DNA of 64,000 bases, taken from assembly GCA_020353515.1 (NCBI GenBank), contig CP070695.1:533173-597172 (forward strand), read 5' to 3'. This DNA comes from Candidatus Heimdallarchaeota archaeon. Its GTDB lineage: Archaea; Asgardarchaeota; Heimdallarchaeia; Hodarchaeales; Hodarchaeaceae. This document shows, piece after piece, positions 1 through 9,957 of the stretch (position 1 is its first letter; every line of letters begins with the position of its first letter). Both the position numbers and the translations under genes were made by a program. Below the pieces are notes generated by a model. The model did not search any database, was not told the origin of the DNA, and saw nothing but the letters and a program-made list of their open reading frames with translations.

Positions 1-3
1 AAT

Positions 4-1392
4 TCAAAGTGGGGTGAGGAACCTTCCATATCCTTGGTCTACATGAAAGCTACCAGTATCGTATACTAAATTTCCCCTCACAAATGTTTTCTCGATCGCT
101 CCTTTTAATTTCATCCCATCAAAAACTGTTACTTTCGGTTTAGTGAATAATTCCTCACTTTTTAGGGTGTATTCTTTTCGCATGTCTACAATTACTAGAT
201 CTGCATCGGCACCTAATGCAATAGTTCCTTTACGAGGATATAACCCAAATCGCTTTGAAGGAGTTATAGATGTTGATTCGACAACCCTCTGTAATGTAAT
301 CTTCTTTTTATTGACTGCATCAATCATTAGAGGCAGAATTGTTTCCAAACCAGTTGTTCCTGACCCAACCTCAAAGAAATTATCATCTTTTTGGCTTACA
401 TCCTTCTCATCATCAGAATAAGGAGAATGGTCTGAAGCTATCATATCTATGGTTCTATCATTCAATGCTTCCCACGCTGCAATAACATGATCCCTTGATC
501 TCAGAGGTGGGTCAACCTTAGCCCATGATCCTATTTTTTCGCCATCCTCAGATGTAAGGAAAAGGTGGTGGGGTGTTATTTCACACGTTACATCCCATTT
601 ATTCTGTTTCGCTCTTCTAATATAGTCAAAAGCATTTTTTGAACTCATGTGGACGAGATTGAGCTTTACATTCGCATGATGTGCTAGTAAGAGAGCCCTC
701 ATACATGCTTCATCTTCAGAAATAGCAGGTCTAGAAGCTGTATGCGCTTTAAAATCTTTTCTCCCCTTAGAAATTAACTTATCAATCTCATTGGAGATTA
801 TAACATCATTTTCAGCATGAACACTACTAACAAGTCCAGTTTTTGCGATCTCCGAAAAAATTTTCATCAGAAAATAATCATCTTTGGCAGCAAGATCCTT
901 TAATTCAGCTTCCTCCTCCGAGGGGTTAATCATAAATGTTTTAAAAGCAACGGCTCCTCTTTGAGCTGATTCAGCGATAGTGTCAATGCTCGAATAGCCA
1001 GCTGACCCTATTATCCCAAAATCTACCAAACATCTCTTCTTCATGATATCCAATTGCATATCAAATACTTCAAGTACAGATTTTCCCTCAATACCGAGAG
1101 GCATCTCTAATACAGTTGTTATCCCTCCTGCAGCAGCAGATCTAGTTCCTGTAACAAAAGTTTCCCTATAATCAAAAATTAAATCTAAAATATGAGTGTG
1201 TACATCAATCCCACCAGGGATAACTATTTTTCCTGAAGCATCAATTGTTTCTTGAGCTTTTGGTATGGCATTCTCTTTCCCGATTACTACTATTCTTCCC
1301 TGATCAATACCTAAACTTGCATCAACGAGATCATCTTCTAGGAAAATCTTAGCGTTAACAATATTTAGATCTAGTATTATAATAACCTCCAA
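4..1392 (-). CDS. Allantoinase-like cyclic amidohydrolase
   Basis: Cytosolic metal-dependent hydrolase of the dihydroorotase/allantoinase/hydantoinase superfamily, which opens cyclic amide rings. Visible ligands, counted from the TTG at 1392: HTH pair His65/His67 in GIDVHTH, the lysine normally carboxylated (Lys151, AFKTFM), His192 (VHAEND), His248 (NLVHMSS) and Asp321 (IASDHSPY). The AAAGGITTVLEMPL segment resembles allantoinase more than dihydropyrimidinase. Length (about 460 aa) is normal. The start is odd: a GGAGG lies at 1385-1389 on this strand, so the TTG at 1392 overlaps the ribosome site. The homologous N-terminus begins near the ATA codons at 1375-1380, so a non-AUG start is possible. 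A hydantoin-type racemase (11388) and two Mo-hydroxylase clusters nearby fit purine or hydantoin breakdown. Substrate is inferred, not shown. Confidence 0.85.
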   Translation of the reverse strand: MEVIIILDLNIVNAKIFLEDDLVDASLGIDQGRIVVIGKENAIPKAQETIDASGKIVIPGGIDVHTHILDLIFDYRETFVTGTRSAAAGGITTVLEMPLGIEGKSVLEVFDMQLDIMKKRCLVDFGIIGSAGYSSIDTIAESAQRGAVAFKTFMINPSEEEAELKDLAAKDDYFLMKIFSEIAKTGLVSSVHAENDVIISNEIDKLISKGRKDFKAHTASRPAISEDEACMRALLLAHHANVKLNLVHMSSKNAFDYIRRAKQNKWDVTCEITPHHLFLTSEDGEKIGSWAKVDPPLRSRDHVIAAWEALNDRTIDMIASDHSPYSDDEKDVSQKDDNFFEVGSGTTGLETILPLMIDAVNKKKITLQRVVESTSITPSKRFGLYPRKGTIALGADADLVIVDMRKEYTLKSEELFTKPKVTVFDGMKLKGAIEKTFVRGNLVYDTGSFHVDQGYGRFLTPL

Positions 1393-1414
1393 AAGATGTG
1401 AAATCAGATATTAA

Positions 1415-1433
1415 GATGAAAAATTTATACATT
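1415..1433 (-). promoter_or_regulatory. TATA-type promoter of the amidohydrolase
   Basis: Read on the minus strand, TGTATAAATTTTT lies about 30-40 bases upstream of the GGAGG ribosome site, the usual place for an archaeal TATA box with a short leader. The related relic at 7504-7645 has lost this element, since the two copies diverge just before it. Confidence 0.4.
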
Positions 1434-1806
1434 ACCCACAACGAAGGGTCAAGGTGACTTCTGGTTGGTGAAAATAAATGCCTCTGGGCAAGTAGAATGG
1501 GATCAAACCTATTGAGGTGATGAAGGTCATGTCTTTGAATTCCATCTTTTCCCGGAAACGAAGATTATAGATCTTCCATTTTCCTTTTTTATTTGTAAAT
1601 ATTCAGATTTAGGAATTTTTCAGATTTAAGGATCTGTTTTATTACTTTATAGCTGTATTATCCCGATCTAGTAAAGTTTTTCCCACGTAATTCCAGTTTT
1701 GGGTGAAATAATGTTTGTTGCACCCTGTTACAACAATAATCCTTTTTTATTGTTCCAACAATATACTCATATACCCTTAAGTTGTTTCAAACTGGAAGAG
1801 ATACCT
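1434..1806. other. Intergenic region, no supported gene
   Basis: The stretch between the amidohydrolase promoter and the beta-helix protein holds no convincing gene. A 37-codon minus-strand ORF (1432-1545) is open, and a second minus-strand frame is open across the same stretch, so this may be a decayed coding piece. I recognise neither frame. The right half is T-rich and probably carries the promoter of the downstream gene. No tRNA-like cloverleaf was seen. Confidence 0.3.
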
Positions 1807-4443
1807 ATGAATAGAAAATTCGTTTTCAGAACAGGATTGTTCCTTGTACTGGTTCTTATATTATCCACTTCGAATGTTATGTATATTACCCCTTCTATGG
1901 AGATAACTTCACAGAAGAAGACATTTATGAGAGCAAATCTTCAAACAATTCAACCTCTTGTTAAGGATATGCGTAAATCTTCCTCTGATATTGATCCATT
2001 ATCTTCTCGTGCTTTTAACTCATTCTCCACTCAAGAGGATTATAATAGAATCTATATTAATGGCAACACAGATTTCCATACTCAAGCCAGCGAGAAGAAT
2101 TGGCTAGGTAATGGTTCTCAGGTTGCTCCTTATATAATCGAGGATCAGGTTTTTACCACGAACTGTTTTATTTATAATACCAGTCTGTTTTTTCACCTCC
2201 GTAATTGTTTTTTCAACTGGAGCTATAGGGGGGAATTGGGGTTTTTCTTAACCAATGTAACAAATGCACAACTAGTAAACAATACACTGATAAGGATAAA
2301 TTCCCTTAATACTATACATTTTCTCCTCTCGAACTCTTCTCACAATTCTGTAATTAATAATACTCTTAACGATGGAAGGATTGTCCTCCGGAACTCTCCT
2401 CATAATTCTCTAATTAATAATACTCTTATCAATTCCGATATCAAAATTTCAGGATCGACACTTGGGGATGTTTTACAATTTGAGGTAAGTAATAACTCAA
2501 TCGACTCTTATCCTCTAGTTTTTAAACAGAATATTACTGGAGGTACTCTTCAAGCTAATGGAACTGCCCTCATTCTGATTAATTGCATTGATGTTGAAAT
2601 TTACGGACAGTTTTTGTTGGACCTTCAACTAGTTTTTTGCACAAATCTGTTACTCCATGGTAATAGGCTCAATAGGCTTCAATTAACCTATTGTTCAGAT
2701 TCTAATATCCAAGACAATACAATTACTATGGAGATTTTCTATTCCTCTTGTATTTCGCTTGAAAATTCTCCAAATAACCAAATTACGAATAATACTATTA
2801 TTGATACTACTATATCGTTATCCTCTGGTATAGCGTTATCCTCTTCAGATAATAATTTTCTAGTTAACAATACAATTTTGAATTGCTCAAAAGGAATTGT
2901 TCTTTCGGAATCGAGCCATACTGCGCTCATTAATAATTTTATTGATCTTGAATCCTATATGGGTGACCCCTCTATCGGTATAGAACTCGATAATTCAAAA
3001 AATACGACTATCTTAGATAACCAGTTATTTGGTTGTTATCTTTCCTTCCTTGGGATTGATACTGATGATTGTTTGCAGGTAGAAGCTAATAATAACTTTA
3101 TTGACGACAAGCCTTTGATTTTTTGGAAGAATATTTTTAATAATTCGGTTCCAGCGGATGTGAAACAGATTTTTTTGGTTAATTGCTCCTTTATTGAAGT
3201 TTCTCATCAAAATTTGTCTAATTTACTCAGTTTCTACGGGATTTCTTGTTCCAATTTATTTATTCATGACAACGATATTGACCCCGATATTACAGGATTT
3301 GGTAGAATTAATTTAGATTCTACGAATGATAGTATTGTAACGCATAATACTCTTACCTATGTAAGATTAGATTGGTGTTCTTCTAATATTATCTCTTATA
3401 ATACTCTTAGTAGATTAGACATAGTGGAAGGGGGGAATAACACTGTTTTGGCAAACAATTTTGTTCGTATGGGGTTTATTAGTACGGATCTCCGGATTTA
3501 TGAATCTTATCAAAATAATATCTCTTCTAATTCTGTTTTCAACGAAGCAATAATTATTAATGGGGGAAGTGAGAATCTCCTCTGCAATAACAGTGTATCG
3601 ATAACCTCTGAATATTATGGTGGAGGAGGAATAATTATCTGGGATACTGGACAGCTTAGAATAGTTGGTAACCATATTTCCAATAGCCTCGGGCATGGAA
3701 TTTTTGTTGGATCCACAAGTGGTCTTAAAGTGCATATTATGGGTAATAAATTAGTACTTAATGCGGGATATGGGATTTTCCTTGATCATTTTTCTTCTGA
3801 GATGATTGTTGGTTATAATGATTTCATTGGAAATCATGAAGGGGGAAGACAGGCCTGTGACAATGGTTCGGATAATTACTTCTTTTTCAACTACTGGGAT
3901 GATTGGCTAACCCCTGATGAGAATAATGATGAGATTGTTGATATTGCCTATCCCATTGACGGATCCAGCTCTAATTCTGATTCTTACCCGCGTCTTGTTC
4001 CATTTGAAGATACTTCAGGTCATCTTCTTGTTCCCCCCAAGATCATCTTCCCCCGTTCCGCTGAAACTTATTCTAGTCCTATTCTAATCTCCTGGATTCC
4101 AGCTATGGATTCAATGGGTCATACTATTACCTATTCGATTTTTTATTCCATTGATGATGGTGATTCCTGGATTTCTATAATTTCTGACGAATATTATTAT
4201 GAATATTCTTGGAACATCTCATCTCAACTCAAATCAGGGACTGCTTTTAAACTAAAAGTAGTAGCTATTTGTTCCGAAGGTTATTCTGCTTTTGATATTA
4301 CTGATGAATCGATAATATTTAAGTTAGACAATCAAACTTCTGAACCATCCAGTTTTCTGGATGCTTTTAGCATGGGCATTATATTTATACTATTCACCTA
4401 TCGTAAGAAAAAACAATGTAAAAGTAAAGAGGTAAAAAAGTAA
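1807..4443 (+). CDS. NosD-like beta-helix surface protein with C-terminal anchor
   Basis: Predicted secreted or surface protein. The start is placed at ATG 1807 because the hydrophobic signal segment (FRTGLFLVLVLILS) follows directly; an upstream GTG at 1699 would add 36 residues with no signal character. Residues roughly 60-750 are short repeats of the NNTL/NNNF/NNS type, typical of right-handed parallel beta-helix (NosD/CASH) proteins. Roughly 770-840 looks like an Ig/fibronectin-like domain (YSIFYSIDDGDSW). The C-terminus has a hydrophobic segment (GIIFILFTY) followed by RKKK, a membrane anchor. Many Asn-X-Ser/Thr sites suit glycosylation. Beta-helix folds often bind or cut polysaccharide, but no catalytic residues can be named. 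It is followed by a membrane HTH protein on the same strand. Confidence 0.8.
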   Translation: MNRKFVFRTGLFLVLVLILSTSNVMYITPSMEITSQKKTFMRANLQTIQPLVKDMRKSSSDIDPLSSRAFNSFSTQEDYNRIYINGNTDFHTQASEKNWLGNGSQVAPYIIEDQVFTTNCFIYNTSLFFHLRNCFFNWSYRGELGFFLTNVTNAQLVNNTLIRINSLNTIHFLLSNSSHNSVINNTLNDGRIVLRNSPHNSLINNTLINSDIKISGSTLGDVLQFEVSNNSIDSYPLVFKQNITGGTLQANGTALILINCIDVEIYGQFLLDLQLVFCTNLLLHGNRLNRLQLTYCSDSNIQDNTITMEIFYSSCISLENSPNNQITNNTIIDTTISLSSGIALSSSDNNFLVNNTILNCSKGIVLSESSHTALINNFIDLESYMGDPSIGIELDNSKNTTILDNQLFGCYLSFLGIDTDDCLQVEANNNFIDDKPLIFWKNIFNNSVPADVKQIFLVNCSFIEVSHQNLSNLLSFYGISCSNLFIHDNDIDPDITGFGRINLDSTNDSIVTHNTLTYVRLDWCSSNIISYNTLSRLDIVEGGNNTVLANNFVRMGFISTDLRIYESYQNNISSNSVFNEAIIINGGSENLLCNNSVSITSEYYGGGGIIIWDTGQLRIVGNHISNSLGHGIFVGSTSGLKVHIMGNKLVLNAGYGIFLDHFSSEMIVGYNDFIGNHEGGRQACDNGSDNYFFFNYWDDWLTPDENNDEIVDIAYPIDGSSSNSDSYPRLVPFEDTSGHLLVPPKIIFPRSAETYSSPILISWIPAMDSMGHTITYSIFYSIDDGDSWISIISDEYYYEYSWNISSQLKSGTAFKLKVVAICSEGYSAFDITDESIIFKLDNQTSEPSSFLDAFSMGIIFILFTYRKKKQCKSKEVKK
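2332..2427 (+). repeat. 60-bp tandem repeat inside the beta-helix gene
   Basis: A 36-base block at 2332-2367 recurs at 2392-2427 with few changes. The spacing is exactly 60 bases, or 20 codons, about one beta-helix coil. It encodes the paired NSVINNTL and NSLINNTL rungs and looks like a recent duplication of one rung. Confidence 0.7.
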
Positions 4444-4521
4444 AAAGTAAAATATATGTTCTACACCAATATTGTGGGAATTTAATTGCAAATTTGTCAT
4501 ATTAATGATTAGTGAGGAATC

Positions 4522-5961
4522 ATGACTACCCGTTTAGTCTATTCATGGGTATTTTTTCTTTGTTTTTCCTTTCTCTTTTCCAGTCTATCTGCTGTGACTT
4601 CCTCAGTGACTCATTCTCCTGCTCATTGTCGGGTTCATCAATCAGAAACCAATTTAGATATTAATATCGCTCAATTGAATTTTCGAATCAAACCTGACGG
4701 AGGTTATTATTGTACCTATTCACTCGAAGTGAGGGGTACTCAAACCACGGCTATTGGTTTAGGAGAAGGATTTTTTTCAATACCTTCACTGAACATTTCA
4801 TATTTCTCCCTTACACATTATTCGACTGCAATCCCTTTCTCTAAGTTTGAGGCAAATGGTAGTTCGTTCTATCACTTTTTTTTCAACCACTCCTTGCCTG
4901 AGGGATCTCAGACTACTTTAGAAGGTAGATTTGAGGGTTATTTTTGGAGTAATACCTCTTCATCAACTACCTACCATCTGGGAATTGATTGGGGTACTTT
5001 TGTTTCACTCCAAAATGCTCGTGTTTGGGTTGATCGAGAGAGGTTCAAAATTAACTCTATTTCACCTGAAGGTTCTATAAATACTACCCTTGGTTCACAA
5101 ATTTTCTTTGAATGGAATGATTATTCCGTTCGGGAATTTATCTGTACCTTAGCTCTTGACCCTCAAATTTTTCCTTTTACAAATCTTCTTGTTGATATAT
5201 CGTCCTGGAATGGGACTCCGGGTCAAAAAATTGAGGTTTTAATTACTAATGTCGGTTTTTTTGAGATTGAAGGTTATATCATTACTACTCCTTCTAGCTG
5301 GCTTTCTGTAAATGTTTCTAAATTTCTTCTAGCTCCTTCTGAAACGATTCCTATCTTATTTTCCATCAGTGATACGGTGTCTTCTGGAGTGAATGGATCG
5401 GTTGAAATTATCCCCCTTAAATGCATAGATAGAGAAGAAAATATTTTTCTACAATTAAATTCCATCATTATCCCCGTTTTCGTCAATCATAATTCTTTTT
5501 CCTCTTCCCTTTTCTCTGAATTTTTATTCCCCCTAACCTTTCTTTGTATTGTGTTTGGATCTTCTTATCTCGTAATTCAGCAAAAAAGCGAAATTTCGAA
5601 ATTTATTCAATCCAAAGCTGGATTTATTAGGGGTATTCATGACTTTTCAAATTCTAATGCTTCTTTGGATGATACTAAGCCCGAATTGGATGAGGAAATC
5701 CCAGAGTCTGATGTGATCAATTCTATTTCTTGGGATACTGTTGTAACAAGATGGCAAGCGATTCTTTCCAGCCGTGAAATCCATGTTCTCGAGATTTTGT
5801 TTAAAAAGGGTAGTATAAATCAACAAACTCTTGCTGATGAAATGGGACTTTCTAAAGGGACGATGTCGCGGATTATCTCTCGGTTAGAGATGAAAAATTT
5901 ACTTCTTCGCGAACGTTTAGGAGTAAGTAAGATGATTCGAATCAATAAAGATCGATTGTAA
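4522..5961 (+). CDS. Membrane-anchored winged-helix regulator with extracellular sensor
   Basis: One-component transmembrane regulator. N-terminal signal segment (residues 1-25), then a beta-rich outside domain of about 300 residues with many N-glycosylation sites, including an NEW3/CARDB-like piece near 220-310. One transmembrane helix lies at about 331-353 (FPLTFLCIVFGSSYLV), followed by a short acidic linker and a cytoplasmic winged helix at about 415-479 (REIHVLEILFKKGSINQQTL, then SKGTMSRIISRLE as recognition helix). This C-terminus resembles MarR-like HTH domains common at the tail of archaeal membrane proteins. It sits between two surface-protein genes on the same strand, so it may sense the envelope and control them (inference). 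The ATG at 4522 follows a GTGAGG-type ribosome site. Confidence 0.75.
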   Translation: MTTRLVYSWVFFLCFSFLFSSLSAVTSSVTHSPAHCRVHQSETNLDINIAQLNFRIKPDGGYYCTYSLEVRGTQTTAIGLGEGFFSIPSLNISYFSLTHYSTAIPFSKFEANGSSFYHFFFNHSLPEGSQTTLEGRFEGYFWSNTSSSTTYHLGIDWGTFVSLQNARVWVDRERFKINSISPEGSINTTLGSQIFFEWNDYSVREFICTLALDPQIFPFTNLLVDISSWNGTPGQKIEVLITNVGFFEIEGYIITTPSSWLSVNVSKFLLAPSETIPILFSISDTVSSGVNGSVEIIPLKCIDREENIFLQLNSIIIPVFVNHNSFSSSLFSEFLFPLTFLCIVFGSSYLVIQQKSEISKFIQSKAGFIRGIHDFSNSNASLDDTKPELDEEIPESDVINSISWDTVVTRWQAILSSREIHVLEILFKKGSINQQTLADEMGLSKGTMSRIISRLEMKNLLLRERLGVSKMIRINKDRL

Positions 5962-6173
5962 TTCTGATTCTTTGGGCTTTTCAGTCTCTTTTTCTCGAAA
6001 AATTGGATTTTATTTTCTAAACTTTCATTTAATTTTCGATTTTTTCTATAGCTTTCGGATCGTCTAATATTAGTTGTACGGATTTACAACAAATAATCTT
6101 TTGTATTGTTTCATTGTAACCTTTCTGTGCAACTGGATATTTCTCAATAGAGAACTTACTGGAGTTTGCTTAT

Positions 6174-7475
<1,302 letters not shown>

Positions 7476-7503
7476 GTCTTCTTTCTTTTCTTGTTGTACG
7501 ATA

Positions 7504-7645
7504 GTATTCCTATCTTTCCTTGATCAATCCCTAAACATGCTTCGACGAGTTCATCTTCAAGAAGGACTTTAGAGTTGACTATGTTTAGATCTATTATAAT
7601 AAGAGCCTACAGAAGATGTGAAATCTGATGCTTAGATGAAAATTA
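7504..7645 (-). pseudogene. Relic of a second allantoinase-like gene (5' end only)
   Basis: This segment matches the 5' end and leader of the amidohydrolase at 4-1392. Between 1291-1370 and 7511-7590, 62 of 80 bases agree at a constant offset of 6220. On the minus strand it still reads DLNIVNSKVLLEDELVEA followed by LGIDQGKI, against DLNIVNAKIFLEDDLVDA and LGIDQGRI in the intact gene. The frame stays open for about 33 codons, then runs into unrelated sequence and a stop inside the end of the neighbouring surface-protein gene. The leader matches as far as GATGAAAA, but the TATA box of the intact copy is missing. It is a dead fragment of a paralogue. Confidence 0.85.
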
Positions 7646-7663
7646 ATGCTTGTCACGCATCGA

Positions 7664-7696
7664 AAAATATATATAGCTTTGTCATACTTGTCATAC
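7664..7696 (+). promoter_or_regulatory. TATA box followed by a direct-repeat operator candidate
   Basis: AAATATATATAG at about 7664-7675 is a good archaeal TATA box for the ribbon-helix-helix gene pair. Directly behind it, TTGTCATAC occurs twice in tandem (7679-7687 and 7688-7696), near the expected transcription start. Tandem short repeats at the promoter of a ribbon-helix-helix gene are a typical autoregulatory arrangement (inference). Confidence 0.45.
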
Positions 7697-7750
7697 ATGC
7701 ATTACAAATATAGCGCGTTAACAAACTAGATGAGTATTGAGGTATTTGAC

Positions 7751-8338
7751 ATGAGCGAACATGAATCTGAAAAAGATCGTGAAGATGAAAACGAAGATGT
7801 GCAAAAAGAATCAGAAACTGATTATGAAAGCTGGAAAGAAGGGAAATCTAAATTAAAGAATGTTACTATTCGAGGAATTGATAGTGAAATCTATGATCAA
7901 TTTTCACATAAGATTAGAAGTCTCCGAATGAATTTGGGAGAAGCTATTACCAAAATGATGAATGACATCCTTGTAGATTTAAATGATTCTTTAGATCATC
8001 TTCCTGCTTTACGTGCGAGAACTACATTTGATAAATATGCACTCGACAGATTATCCATTAACCATTATGATCGACTTAAGATTGGTCGTGCTGATCTTGA
8101 GGAAGCAAATGCAAAAATTACGTTTACACACATTGATAGACTCACTTTTCTTCCTGATGTAACACAAGAAGTTTTTTCGCGTTATGTCAGGAGTGTTAGT
8201 CATTGTGGGACAGTTAGAATGCCATCGATCTTTCCTAAACTTATTGCGTATTCCAAACTCCAGTTTTGCGATAGAATTGAAATTTATGACGTAAAAGATG
8301 AAGAAGCTGGTTCAACGAATTCCTTGGTCAAAGATTGA
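7751..8338 (+). CDS. Ribbon-helix-helix DNA-binding protein, paralogue A
   Basis: About 195 aa. A very acidic N-terminus (residues 1-30) is followed by a ribbon-helix-helix pattern at about 36-76: strand KNVTIRGID, helix SEIYDQFSHKIRSL, turn, helix NLGEAITKMMNDIL. The C-terminal half (about 105-190) is shared with the next gene: LSINHYDRLKI, then VSHCGTVRMPSIFPKL. ATG 7751 is preferred over 7730 because GAGG (7739-7742) sits eight bases before it. Ribbon-helix-helix proteins bind operators as dimers, often with a ligand- or partner-binding C-terminal domain. Here that domain is unknown to me. Probably co-transcribed with paralogue B, and possibly self-regulated through the repeats at 7679-7696. 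Confidence 0.6.
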   Translation: MSEHESEKDREDENEDVQKESETDYESWKEGKSKLKNVTIRGIDSEIYDQFSHKIRSLRMNLGEAITKMMNDILVDLNDSLDHLPALRARTTFDKYALDRLSINHYDRLKIGRADLEEANAKITFTHIDRLTFLPDVTQEVFSRYVRSVSHCGTVRMPSIFPKLIAYSKLQFCDRIEIYDVKDEEAGSTNSLVKD

Positions 8339-8376
8339 TTGAGTTCTTTTTCCTACTAAAAGATGGTTGTGATTTA

Positions 8377-9120
8377 ATGAGTATCAAAGCGTTTAATCCT
8401 ACTCAGTTAAGAACAGAGATATCAAAAGAAATTGAAGAGTACTGGAATCAAGTTCAGAAGAAAGAAATAACTAAGGAGGATATGGAAGTCTTAATAGCGA
8501 AAGTTCTTTTTGAACGTGAGATTCTTTTCAATGAAATTGATATCCTTAAAGAGGCACACAACAAATGTACCCGAAAATACGACTTAAATGAACACACATT
8601 AAACCTATTAATCAAAGAAATCGATGAAATGCTCTACAACGATTTTTATAACTTATCAAAGAAGTTGAATTATAATCCAGGAGAAGTTCTGACCTCCCTG
8701 ATGGAAGATTTTGTCTTAAAATTTGATGGGGTATTTCCTGAATTCTCTGCAGACAGTTTAAGAAAGTTAATGAAAAGACAACCAGAAATCTCAATCAATC
8801 ATCAGGATCAGCTTACAATCACGAACAAAGACCTCTTAGATCTTACAGAAACGAACCTAAAGATTAATTTCAATAACATTGATACACTTGAGTTCGTTAA
8901 TGTAGATTTAAAAACTTTTAAAGATTTTGTTAGCTCTATTAATCATTGTCATCTTGTACGTGTGCCCCAAACAATACCTAAATTATTACTTTACACCAAA
9001 TGTCATCAGTGTTCATATTTCGAATTTTTTGAGGACGACCAACTGAAACTTGATAAGAAGAAAATAGAATATGCGATTGAGGCGAATAGAGTTGTTGAAG
9101 ATTGGAAAAATGGTTCTTGA
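8377..9120 (+). CDS. Ribbon-helix-helix-like protein, paralogue B
   Basis: About 247 aa, downstream of and related to paralogue A. The N-terminal 70 residues look helical and may be coiled (KEIEEYWNQVQKKEITKED). A ribbon-helix-helix-like segment follows (NLLIKEIDEMLYNDFYNLSK, then NPGEVLTSLMEDF). The C-terminal domain matches A: ISINHQDQLTI, a middle LKINFNNIDTLEF, and INHCHLVRVPQTIPKLLLY. The ATG at 8377 is chosen over the TTG at 8335, which overlaps the stop of A and adds a poorly fitting hydrophobic stretch. The HC..VR.P...PKL..Y core conserved in both is likely the functional part of the shared domain. Function unknown; tandem duplication followed by divergence is clear. Confidence 0.6.
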   Translation: MSIKAFNPTQLRTEISKEIEEYWNQVQKKEITKEDMEVLIAKVLFEREILFNEIDILKEAHNKCTRKYDLNEHTLNLLIKEIDEMLYNDFYNLSKKLNYNPGEVLTSLMEDFVLKFDGVFPEFSADSLRKLMKRQPEISINHQDQLTITNKDLLDLTETNLKINFNNIDTLEFVNVDLKTFKDFVSSINHCHLVRVPQTIPKLLLYTKCHQCSYFEFFEDDQLKLDKKKIEYAIEANRVVEDWKNGS

Positions 9121-9185
9121 GCCTGAATTCCTTTCCTATAGCTCTATTAACTCATTCAACAATGAAATTGTAATATCTACAATTC

Positions 9186-9232
9186 AAGCTAAAAAACGGT
9201 AACTATGCTTTATTGGGAGGGTTAGCTTTTTT
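9186..9232 (+). terminator. Hairpin plus T-run after the ribbon-helix-helix pair
   Basis: AAGCTAA (9186-9192) pairs with TTAGCTT (9222-9228), which runs into six T residues. Its place about 65 bases after the stop of the last ribbon-helix-helix gene fits a transcript end. The stem is short and the loop long, so confidence is low. Confidence 0.3.
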
Positions 9233-9315
9233 ATTAGTTTTATAACAATAAAAAATTAAGTAGGTTTATCCACATTATTCATGCAGTAAGATCTGATCTA
9301 ATCTAATTCAAGAAA

Positions 9316-9957
9316 ATGGTGCACATTATGGAAATTCTTATGGATGGATTACAGGACTATTTGCTAGATTTACTAGGAAAAAAAAGAAATTCTGTCATTT
9401 TAGAAATGGAAAAATATGCGAATAAACATGAATTTCCAATAGTTGGACCTCTCGTGGGTCAATTATTAAGTCAATATACACAATTAATCAGTGCAAACAG
9501 AATACTCGAGCTGGGATCGGGTTATGGTTACTCGGCCATATATTTTGCCAAAGCTGCCTCTGATGAAACTGAAATAATATGTACTGATACGTCAGAAGAG
9601 AATAAAAATCTGGCATTCTCTTATTTTAAAAGATTGGCTATTACAAACATTAAGTTTATCGTTGGAGACGCACTTAAGGTAATCAATCAGCTCCAAGGGA
9701 AATTTGATATAATCTTTAATGATGTTGATAAGCAAAGATATCCACAGGCTTTCAACCTAGCTGTACCCAAATTACGAAAAGGTGGTCTTCTTATCACAGA
9801 CAATGCTTTGTGGTATGGTCAAGTCTTAGAATCAAAACCGAAAAGGGAAAGTACTGTAGGGGTGAAAGAATACAACACGCTTGCATTTTCAGATCCAAGA
9901 GTACTTTCAACCATCATTCCAATTGGTGATGGTATTTGCGTTTCAATTAAACAATGA
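9316..9957 (+). CDS. SAM-dependent O-methyltransferase (COMT-like)
   Basis: Class I methyltransferase of about 210 aa, of the catechol/caffeoyl-CoA O-methyltransferase type. Motif I is ILELGSGYGYSAIYFAKAA (about residues 67-85), followed by the acidic IICTDTSEEN, VGDALK, and IIFNDVDKQRYP in place of the usual metal-binding FIDADK. LLITDNALWYGQV is the metal and substrate loop. The gene starts at ATG 9316 or, with GGTG six bases before it, at ATG 9328. It overlaps the next gene (PLP decarboxylase) by four bases (ATGA), so the two are translationally coupled and may modify the same amine or phenolic compound. Substrate unknown. Confidence 0.8.
   Translation: MVHIMEILMDGLQDYLLDLLGKKRNSVILEMEKYANKHEFPIVGPLVGQLLSQYTQLISANRILELGSGYGYSAIYFAKAASDETEIICTDTSEENKNLAFSYFKRLAITNIKFIVGDALKVINQLQGKFDIIFNDVDKQRYPQAFNLAVPKLRKGGLLITDNALWYGQVLESKPKRESTVGVKEYNTLAFSDPRVLSTIIPIGDGICVSIKQ

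Noticed and set aside
1515..1525. GTGATGA resembling a box C of a C/D guide RNA
   Set aside because: No box D (CUGA) at a suitable distance and no flanking stem.
1432..1545. 37-codon minus-strand ORF upstream of the amidohydrolase
   Set aside because: No ribosome site or recognisable product; kept only as a note in the intergenic entry.
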